Origin: a virus
IMG/VR virus record: IMGVR_UViG_3300027733_000168
Location: 1-28,164 of that record
Length of the DNA stretch: 28,164 bases
Reading direction: 5' to 3' (one strand)
Positions 21,681 to 28,164 of this stretch are shown piece by piece. Under the pieces are notes generated by a model, which was given only the letters and a program-made list of their open reading frames with translations, ran no database searches and was not told the origin of the DNA. Position 1 is the stretch's first letter, and each line of letters opens with the position of its first letter. A program made the translations under genes and the position numbers.

Positions 21681-22599
21681 AAAAACGGTTCTTGCCGTTA
21701 AGGCTGAGGCCACCTATGGCACCGATCCCACCCCTGGCGCTTCCAATTGCATCCAAGTAAAAAACTTGGATATTACTCCTTTGGGCGGCAATATGGTCAG
21801 CCGGGACCTTATCCGCCCATACTTCGGCAATAGCCCGATGCTGCTAGCGCAGAAGATGGTGCAGTGCCAATTTACCGTTGAACTTGCTGGATCAGGCACC
21901 GCTGGCACCGCTCCTCGCTATGGCGATGCGCTAAAGGCTTGTGCATTGAGCGAAACTGTATCTGCTGGCGTTAGCGTTACATATGCACCTGTCAGCTCAA
22001 GTTTTAGCAGTGTCACTATTTATTACAACATAGATGGATTGCTTCACAAGGTAACCGGCGCTCGCGGCACTGTCAGCATGAAGGCCGACCTGGGCCAAAT
22101 CCCTGAGCTGCAGTTTAATTTTACAGGTATTTACAACGCTCCAACTGATACTGCATTGATTTCGCCAACCTACGCTAACCAAGCATCACCGCTTGTGTTC
22201 AGGGTTGACAATACCTCTGCATTCCAGTTTTTCTCATATTCCGGTGCTTTGCAGTCTGTGTCGCTTGACATGGGTAACTCTATTGTTTACCGCGAATTAA
22301 TTGGTGGTACAAAACAAGCGTTACCCACTGATCGCAAGGTCGCCGGGAATGTAAGCATTGAAGCAGTAGCAATTGGAACCAAGGATTACTTCACCGCTGC
22401 CCTTACTGACGGCACCACTGGTAACCTGACGTTTCAGCATGGCACCACTGCTGGCAATATTGTCACCCTGACTGTTCCCTATGCTGATATTACCCAGCCC
22501 GCCTATGGCGAGTCTGATGGTATCACAATGCTTAACATTCCTTACGTAGCAGTTCCTTCTACGTCTGGCAACGATGAAGTTTCCATTGTTCTGACCTAA
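21664..22599 (+). CDS. Major tail tube protein (Phage_tube_2-like)
   Basis: A 311-residue protein resembling tail tube proteins of long non-contractile tails. Seen: the opening KTVLAVKAEATYGTDPTPGA, IRPYFGNSPMLLA, QCQFTVELAGSG, and strand-turn repeats such as GALQSVSLDMGNSIVYREL and GNLTFQHGTTAGNIV. GGAGG nine bases before ATG 21664 supports this start. It polymerises into the tube through which DNA passes. It stands before the chaperone pair, as in lambda (V then G/GT). Confidence 0.8.
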   Translation: MVMLRRKTVLAVKAEATYGTDPTPGASNCIQVKNLDITPLGGNMVSRDLIRPYFGNSPMLLAQKMVQCQFTVELAGSGTAGTAPRYGDALKACALSETVSAGVSVTYAPVSSSFSSVTIYYNIDGLLHKVTGARGTVSMKADLGQIPELQFNFTGIYNAPTDTALISPTYANQASPLVFRVDNTSAFQFFSYSGALQSVSLDMGNSIVYRELIGGTKQALPTDRKVAGNVSIEAVAIGTKDYFTAALTDGTTGNLTFQHGTTAGNIVTLTVPYADITQPAYGESDGITMLNIPYVAVPSTSGNDEVSIVLT

Positions 22600-22608
22600 T
22601 TCTTTCTA

Positions 22609-22935
22609 ATGTCCTACACTCGCGTTCGCACCGAATCGTTCACCTGGCCTATTAAGGTGACATCGCCGTCTGATGGCGGCATCCAGCACAGTCAAACATT
22701 CACGGGCAAGCTCAAGCGCTTGCGTCGTGATCAATTAAACGAATGGATTGCAAAAGGCGATCTAGACCTTGTACGTGCTGTGCTGGTTGGCTGGGATGGG
22801 GTGAATGGATCAGATGGGTTGCCGATTGAGTTTTCGGCTGCAGCATTGGACGATGAGCTGCAAGAGCAAGGATTTATCCGTGGGGTAGTCGAGGCAATCA
22901 TCGAAGCCACCAGCGGAGCGCAAGCAAAAAACTAG
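22609..22935 (+). CDS. Tail assembly chaperone G-like protein
   Basis: A 108-residue protein in the position of lambda gpG. It has an N-terminal strand region (FTWPIKVTSPSDGGIQ) and a helical C-terminal part (RLRRDQLNEWIAKGDLDLVR, RGVVEAIIEAT). It ends at TAG 22933-22935 directly after the slippery sequence A AAA AAC, so a minority of ribosomes would read on in the -1 frame (22932-23270) to make the longer GT-type product. G and GT proteins chaperone tape measure assembly and are not in the finished tail. Confidence 0.8.
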   Translation: MSYTRVRTESFTWPIKVTSPSDGGIQHSQTFTGKLKRLRRDQLNEWIAKGDLDLVRAVLVGWDGVNGSDGLPIEFSAAALDDELQEQGFIRGVVEAIIEATSGAQAKN

Positions 22936-22966
22936 AAGGGGCCGCCAAACATTGGGCGGCTTCTAG
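22926..22966 (+). promoter_or_regulatory. -1 programmed frameshift site with hairpin
   Basis: The heptamer A AAA AAC (22926-22932) is in the correct frame for slippage, one codon before the G-gene stop. After eight bases a stem GCCGCC (22941-22946), loop AAACATTG, GGCGGC (22955-22960) follows. An outer inverted repeat, CTAGAAG (22932-22938) with CTTCTAG (22960-22966), extends it. Both elements match known tail-chaperone frameshift signals. Confidence 0.85.
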
Positions 22967-23270
22967 TTCATCCAAGGATGATGAACAGGCAAAAGAAGAT
23001 GGCAAAGGCCTTGGTGTTGTTTTTGCTGGCGACACCAAGGAACCAGATATTTTTGAAGTATGGGATGAGAATTGGGATACGGTAATGATGTTTTGCCGAA
23101 TGCAAACGCAATGGCGGACAACGATGGCTGGCTACCAAGGGCTTGACTACAATGTACTTAAGTGGTTTCTTGATCTCTACGCAGTGAACGACCAAGTAGC
23201 AATGCTTGAAGGTTTGCAGGTCATGGAAATGGCAGCATTGGAGGAGCTGAACAATGGCAGGATCTCCTAG
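22932..23270 (+). CDS. Tail assembly chaperone T extension (-1 frame of GT)
   Basis: The -1 frame gives 112 residues with the pattern of siphovirus T-domains: DIFEVWDENWDTVMMFCRMQ, TQWRTTMAGYQGLDYN and a helical end, GLQVMEMAALEELNN. It has no start of its own near its beginning; an ATG at 23085 would delete half of the domain. Translation therefore most likely comes from the G gene through the slippery site, giving a fused GT protein of about 220 residues. It overlaps the tape measure start at 23254. Confidence 0.8.
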   Translation, partial: LEGAAKHWAASSSSKDDEQAKEDGKGLGVVFAGDTKEPDIFEVWDENWDTVMMFCRMQTQWRTTMAGYQGLDYNVLKWFLDLYAVNDQVAMLEGLQVMEMAALEELNNGRIS

Positions 23271-26200
23271 GACTATTCGCTTCAATTTTGAAGCAAATGC
23301 CAATACGCAGGATTTAGATAAATTTAGCAAGAGCTTAAACAGCCTGCAGCAATCGCTGCCTCCGTTATCCGTAAATCTGGAGCAAGCTAGGTCTGAAATC
23401 CTGCAGCTTGGGCAGACAAATCTTGTAACTGAGAAATTAATACAGGGTCAGATTACAGCGTTGCGCGATCTGCAGACCCATGTGGCTGGCACCAGCCCGT
23501 TGTATCGGCAGCTTGGCAATGATCTGAAAGGTCTAAAGGGTGATCTGGCTGAGATTACAGAAGGCAGCAAAAAGGCTGCCAGTGCAACGCAGGAATTGGC
23601 ACGAGCACTTAATTCCGCTGTATCAGGAAGCGGAAAAGGTCTTGATGCTAATGTTGCAAATTTAAAGAATAAGCTAAATGATCTTAAGTTTAACAGCGAA
23701 GAATATGCGCGTGTACTTCAAAGGATTACTGAGCTTGAAACCGTAGCAAGCCGCCGGCAGGGTCGTACTCAAGCTATTGCCACAGCTGCTGCCTACAACG
23801 ATGGGACTCTAACAAGAGGGTATGGCTCGGCTGAAAGGCTGCCTGAGCTGCCACAGACGACCGCAGGTTATCAGCAGCGACTGAGCGAGCTATCGCATGA
23901 ACTATCAAATGTAAACGTTGGTGGCCAGCGATATGTCGAGATCTCCCGTGAGATCGCAAGCTTAAATACGCAGCAAGCACGGTCACTGCGTACATTAACT
24001 GATGAGCTTAATGCTGAAGGTATTGCACTTGAAGGCGCAGCCAGGCGAGCGAAAAAGCTAGCTGATATTACTGCTGCTTCACCAGCGGCGCCTGGCCGTG
24101 CTGGTGTTCGTGACCCAGAGACTGGCGCAATGATTGCGCGTGGTTCGGGCTCTGCGGGTGATCGACTGGCATACAGAAAGATGCTTGCCGAGATTGAAGC
24201 CCAAAAAGTTGAGATGCGTGCTGCGCCGCTAGCGTTGCCATACGGCGATTCATCGCTGCCTGCAGTCAGGGGTGGCGCAAGAAGAGTTGGCTTGGCACGT
24301 GACATTGTAAGCGTTAATCATGATGAAGAAGCGCTAAGGCTGCTAAAAGATTTCAATGATAAGGAAGCAGCGGAATACAAAAAACAAGTATCCATACTTG
24401 AGCAGCAAATTGCTAAGTTAAAAGATTTACGGGTTGCTGCTGCAAGAGCAGAGATCAATGCACGGCGAAATGCTGCAAATAATGTCCCATCTGGATTTGC
24501 ATCCTTTTCGCAAGATCCTTTTGCAATTACAAATTCGCTTGATCAGCAGGAGGCAATTAATAAATCAATTGAGCGTAATCGACGCAAAAATGCTGTTCCA
24601 GCTGCGCCAATAGTTATTGAGCCGGCAATGCGAGAGGCCAGCCAGTTGCAGCAATCAATAAATGATATTGGCTTAAGTAAAATTACAAACCTATCTCAAA
24701 CAATGGGCGGTAGCTATAAGGAAGTAGCGCAAAGCATAAGGGCTGCAACGCAAGCATCAGACGGCAGCATTAATAGCCTTAATCATCAACGCGCATCATG
24801 GGAGCAGCTAAAAAATGCTGTTGCGTTAACGCCCGCTGAATTGCGTGAAGTAAATAAAGAACTTACAGCAATTGATCGGAAGCTAGAAAAAACACAGCTT
24901 GGAGGTGGCGGTCGCTTGAAGCGCTTTGCTCAAACTGCAGGCACCGTAGCAGCATCTGGCGTATTTGGCGGCCCTGAAGGCTTGATAGGCGCTAGCGCAG
25001 GTGCATTTTTTGGTCCTGAAGGCGCAATGGCCGGCGGTGCGATAGGGGCTCAGGTTGGGATGATGCGGCAATCAATTAGTGACGCAGCAAGCTATGCCGC
25101 CGAATTAAGCAAGTTAAATATTGCCTTGCGTGGTGTTGCTGGAAGTGCTGCTGAGTATGCGCAAGCGCAGCAGGTTATTGCATCTGCTAGTAATGATTTT
25201 AATGTCCCGACGTTAGAAGCTACGCAATCTATGACCAGGCTTGCTGCTGCAGTTAAGGGTGCTGGCGGCAATGTAACTGATACTGAGCTTGTGTATCGTG
25301 GCGTTAGCAGCGCTATTAAGGCAACAGGCGGCAGCGCAGAAGATGTGCAAAGCGCATTGCTTGCAATGTCACAGGTATTTAGCAAGGGCAAGGTATCAGC
25401 AGAAGAACTGCAAGGCCAACTTGGGGAACGCCTTCCTGGCGCCGTAACTCTATTTGCCAAGGCTACCGGGCGGACATTACCCCAGCTATCAAAGGATTTG
25501 CAAGATGGCACCGTTGGGCTTGCTGATTTGATGAAGTTTGTGGCAGCGCTTGATAAGCAATATGAACCAATGGCAAAAAAACTAGCAAGTTCTACTGAAG
25601 AAGCTGGCGCACGGATGACAGTTGCGCTTGATAAATTGAAAAAAGATTTTGGAAATTTCTTTAAGCCAGTTGGCGCAGGGATACAAGATATTACAACAAA
25701 ATTAGCAAACATGGCTGATGCTGCGCTAAGAGCTATTTCAATCAATGCAAGACTGCAAGCCTTAGGTGAAGCCAACCAAAAATTTGGGTATAATCCTGTA
25801 TTTGACCCAAGGCGAGCGCTTGATCCAAAATATCAAGCGTTTGTGCAAAAAAGAATATCTGAAATTGATATGGCCAACGGTCCAAAATATGGCCCTGCCA
25901 ATGGCACTGAACGCCCAAGTCTCACAAGCAATTGGGATAAGCCCAAAGGCAACGGCGATAGCACATTTGAAAAAGAACTAAAAATTCGCCAAGATGCCGA
26001 ATATAAATTAGCTGATGCGGCAAAGAAAAGAGAAGAACAGCTTGCTGACTTAAGGGAGCAAACTGTAAAACGTGTTACTGTATTTGAGCGCCAGCTTGGC
26101 GAACAAAGATTACAGCTTGAAAGGCAGTCGGCTGAAGCACGACGCCGCTCTGTTGAATATGAGCAAGATTTTGCGCTTGAGGCCGAACGGCGGCGGTTGG

Positions 26201-28164
26201 CTGGGCTTGGACTTAGCACCGCAGGCATTGATGAACAGCAGAAGCTAAATGATATTCAGCGACAGTTTTCTGAAAAGAATATACAAATTCAAGATTCAGC
26301 CGCTGACAGGAAGCGAGCGCTTGAGCTTTCGATTGAGGAGTTTAAGCTTCAAACTGCAGATAGTATTGGAAAAATTAATCAAGGCTATGCGCGAAGCACT
26401 GCAGACATCATAGAAAACGCTGGCAGTAAGCTTGCCGAACTTATGGAAAAGGGAGCACGCAAGGCTGCCAATATTTTAAATGGTCAAAGTTCAGATACTG
26501 GTGTCACCGTAAATCCTGCGGCTAGCAATATGGCTGGTGCTGGTAGGTATATTCAAGGCGGATTTGGACCCAAAGGCCCCGGCTCATATGGGCCTCATTT
26601 TGATATAAAGCGAACTGATAATAGCTATTTTCCCCGTAATTCCCTTGACCAATATGTAAGCGTTAACGGCAGCCCTTTGAGTTCCGGCCTTACCGTTGAT
26701 GGCGTTGATGGTGGTCAGTATGGGGCATCAAGAGATGGAGGAATCCGAACCCACACTGCTTGGGACTATGCGTTTGGTCGCCGTGCTGCACTTACGTTAA
26801 AAGGTGGCGCTGAATGGGTTGGCAACAGTAAGAGCTCATATGGCGATGTAGCAGTATTTATGGCAGGCGGCAAGATTTATAGAATAATTCACGGCACCTT
26901 TGAAAAGGAAAAGCCTATCGTTTCCCAGCAATCAATTGCCCAGGTTGATTCTCGACCTGCCAACTTTGCCAGCTCAGCCATCATGTCCCGCAGCAATGCG
27001 CAGGCTACAAGGCTATCAAAAGCTGGCGCAAATCTAGCTAAGGATCAAACAGAGGAAAATAAGACTAGAACTAGTGCTTTGTATAGCCGTAATTTATCCG
27101 AAATCACAAGAGATGTTGATGTTCAAGCAAAATCAGCTAAAGACCAGCTTGGTGATTATGCGCGGTTGACGCAATTGATGAAAGGTGGCTTGAGCCCTGA
27201 ATTAGCCAAGCAAAGAGTAGATCTTGAACGCATGGCGAAAGTTGAAGCTGAAAAACTTAAAACAGATCAAGCTATGTATGTTGGATTGCTAGCGTCTGGC
27301 AATTTGACCAAAAAAGATAAAGCAACATATGAAGGCTTATTGCTTGCTGTCAGCACTCGCCTGAGCCTGCAGCCGCAAATCATAGAAGGGATTATGGCTG
27401 AAGCCGAAGCATTGGCACGCGCCACCGAGCAACATCAAAAGCTGCAGGAGCTAGCAAAAAGCGTTGCCGACACCATAGGCAACGGCATGACCCAAGCAAT
27501 TGATTCATTGCTTAGCGGCACCAAGAACTGGGGCGACAGCCTTAGGGAGATTGGTTCTGGCGTACTAAAGGATATTGCCAAGCAGTTATTGCAAATGTCA
27601 GTTGTTGCGCCAGCGACCAAGGGCATTGGCAACTTTCTGCAGTCGTTGATTCCAGCGGCGCTACCCATCCTTGGCGCCGGGTTTTCGCTTGGCGGCGCCG
27701 GCAGCGGCTCTGGTGGAGCGGTCGGAAGCCTCGGCAGCGCAATGAGTCCAGTTACCAGCCTGCCTACCTTTTTTGCCGCCAACGGCGGCATCATGACTTC
27801 AGCAGGCCCGGTGCCACTTCGGCGTTATGCAAGCGGCGGAATTGCCAATAGCCCACAGCTGGCGATGTATGGCGAGGGCCGCACGCCGGAGGCGTATGTG
27901 CCATTGCCTGATGGCCGTTCAATACCCGTCAAGTTGGATGCTGCGGGTGCATTGGATCGTTACCCACGGTTTGATGCCAGCGGCAACAGTAGTGATGGGA
28001 TGGCAGGCGCTGCCGCTGCCGGTGGCGATGGCGGCACAGTGCTTGCGATGAATTTTGAAACCACGCAATTCCTCGGCCAAGATTGGGTAAGTAAGGATCA
28101 ACTCATGGCTGCCATGGCTGCAACCGAGAAACGCGCCACTGCAGCCGGGGCCAAAGCTGGAGCT
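23254..28164 (+). CDS. Tail tape measure protein (partial, open at the right edge)
   Basis: An open frame of at least 1637 residues running off the window. ATG 23254 has GGAGGAG six bases upstream. Residues about 617-769 (NIALRGVAGSAAEYAQAQQV, LYRGV-like turns, GQLGERLPGAVTLFAKATGR, GTVGLADLMKFVAAL) match the tape measure N-terminal core (TIGR02675 type). Heavily charged coiled-coil helices lie at about 900-1050. Residues about 1090-1220 form an M23-peptidase-like insert with HTAWD (H1167, D1171). The segment near 1415-1450 (TQAIDSLLSGTKNWGDSLRE) resembles the lambda-type C-terminal domain. Its length sets tail length, and the protein probably enters the host envelope at infection. It is the largest gene in the window. 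Confidence 0.88.
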   Translation, partial: MAGSPRTIRFNFEANANTQDLDKFSKSLNSLQQSLPPLSVNLEQARSEILQLGQTNLVTEKLIQGQITALRDLQTHVAGTSPLYRQLGNDLKGLKGDLAEITEGSKKAASATQELARALNSAVSGSGKGLDANVANLKNKLNDLKFNSEEYARVLQRITELETVASRRQGRTQAIATAAAYNDGTLTRGYGSAERLPELPQTTAGYQQRLSELSHELSNVNVGGQRYVEISREIASLNTQQARSLRTLTDELNAEGIALEGAARRAKKLADITAASPAAPGRAGVRDPETGAMIARGSGSAGDRLAYRKMLAEIEAQKVEMRAAPLALPYGDSSLPAVRGGARRVGLARDIVSVNHDEEALRLLKDFNDKEAAEYKKQVSILEQQIAKLKDLRVAAARAEINARRNAANNVPSGFASFSQDPFAITNSLDQQEAINKSIERNRRKNAVPAAPIVIEPAMREASQLQQSINDIGLSKITNLSQTMGGSYKEVAQSIRAATQASDGSINSLNHQRASWEQLKNAVALTPAELREVNKELTAIDRKLEKTQLGGGGRLKRFAQTAGTVAASGVFGGPEGLIGASAGAFFGPEGAMAGGAIGAQVGMMRQSISDAASYAAELSKLNIALRGVAGSAAEYAQAQQVIASASNDFNVPTLEATQSMTRLAAAVKGAGGNVTDTELVYRGVSSAIKATGGSAEDVQSALLAMSQVFSKGKVSAEELQGQLGERLPGAVTLFAKATGRTLPQLSKDLQDGTVGLADLMKFVAALDKQYEPMAKKLASSTEEAGARMTVALDKLKKDFGNFFKPVGAGIQDITTKLANMADAALRAISINARLQALGEANQKFGYNPVFDPRRALDPKYQAFVQKRISEIDMANGPKYGPANGTERPSLTSNWDKPKGNGDSTFEKELKIRQDAEYKLADAAKKREEQLADLREQTVKRVTVFERQLGEQRLQLERQSAEARRRSVEYEQDFALEAERRRLAGLGLSTAGIDEQQKLNDIQRQFSEKNIQIQDSAADRKRALELSIEEFKLQTADSIGKINQGYARSTADIIENAGSKLAELMEKGARKAANILNGQSSDTGVTVNPAASNMAGAGRYIQGGFGPKGPGSYGPHFDIKRTDNSYFPRNSLDQYVSVNGSPLSSGLTVDGVDGGQYGASRDGGIRTHTAWDYAFGRRAALTLKGGAEWVGNSKSSYGDVAVFMAGGKIYRIIHGTFEKEKPIVSQQSIAQVDSRPANFASSAIMSRSNAQATRLSKAGANLAKDQTEENKTRTSALYSRNLSEITRDVDVQAKSAKDQLGDYARLTQLMKGGLSPELAKQRVDLERMAKVEAEKLKTDQAMYVGLLASGNLTKKDKATYEGLLLAVSTRLSLQPQIIEGIMAEAEALARATEQHQKLQELAKSVADTIGNGMTQAIDSLLSGTKNWGDSLREIGSGVLKDIAKQLLQMSVVAPATKGIGNFLQSLIPAALPILGAGFSLGGAGSGSGGAVGSLGSAMSPVTSLPTFFAANGGIMTSAGPVPLRRYASGGIANSPQLAMYGEGRTPEAYVPLPDGRSIPVKLDAAGALDRYPRFDASGNSSDGMAGAAAAGGDGGTVLAMNFETTQFLGQDWVSKDQLMAAMAATEKRATAAGAKAGA

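Noticed and set aside
25092-25775. Minus-strand 227-residue ORF opposite the tape measure
   Set aside because: Composition (Ala/Ser/Cys-rich) and position fully inside a well-supported gene mark it as an antisense shadow.

Overview
The window reads as part of a temperate, tailed (siphovirus-type) phage genome, covering the integration/replication module and the head and tail genes as far as the tape measure protein, which runs off the right edge. The integrase (88-1299, minus) lies on one side of a tRNA-Pro 3' fragment (1418-1460), and the excisionase-like gene and all other phage genes lie on the other. In an integrated prophage the att core would mark the junction with host DNA, so phage genes on both sides fit an attP in a free, circular or excised phage genome. 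The first 23 bases are a pure G run, probably an artefact at a contig end. The host is not proven. The tRNA piece is not followed by CCA, so the host probably does not encode CCA in this tRNA. That and the general look of the proteins would fit a cyanobacterium, but this is a weak inference.

Region 1 (1-3565): integrase, attP with phased direct repeats on both arms, a small excisionase-like HTH protein, then a minus-strand pair made of an SF2 helicase and a VRR-NUC nuclease whose reading frame overlaps the helicase end and has no ordinary start codon. Region 2 (3419-8692, plus): a ribbon-helix-helix protein is coupled to a P4-alpha-like primase-helicase. About 300 bp of iteron repeats around an AT-rich palindrome follow and form a candidate replication origin. 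Next come small genes joined by ATGA overlaps, a deoxynucleoside monophosphate kinase and, out of place, a protein resembling the lambda minor tail protein Z. Region 3 (8693-9784) holds a second ribbon-helix-helix ORF and a stretch of about 600 bp with a good promoter and several inverted repeats but no credible ORF, a candidate non-coding RNA or control region. Region 4 (9785-12931) holds a DUF932 protein, a shortened DnaN-like sliding clamp and unknown genes, and ends in a strong terminator.

Region 5 (13264-28164) is the late operon. It opens with an array of inverted repeats and then runs in lambda-like order: small and large terminase (GpA type), gpW-like connector, portal, a fused protease-capsid protein, small head proteins, FII-like joining protein, U-like tail terminator, tail tube, a G/GT chaperone pair with a classic A AAA AAC slippery site, and a tape measure of at least 1637 residues with a peptidase-like insert. 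The Z-like gene expected between FII and U is absent there, which makes the Z-like gene in the early region notable.

The replication genes suggest a semi-autonomous replisome: own primase-helicase with adjacent iterons, a clamp-like protein, a second helicase with a nuclease, and a nucleotide kinase, but no DNA polymerase in this window. No CI-type repressor was recognised. Two ribbon-helix-helix proteins and several operator-like dyads are the visible candidates for control.
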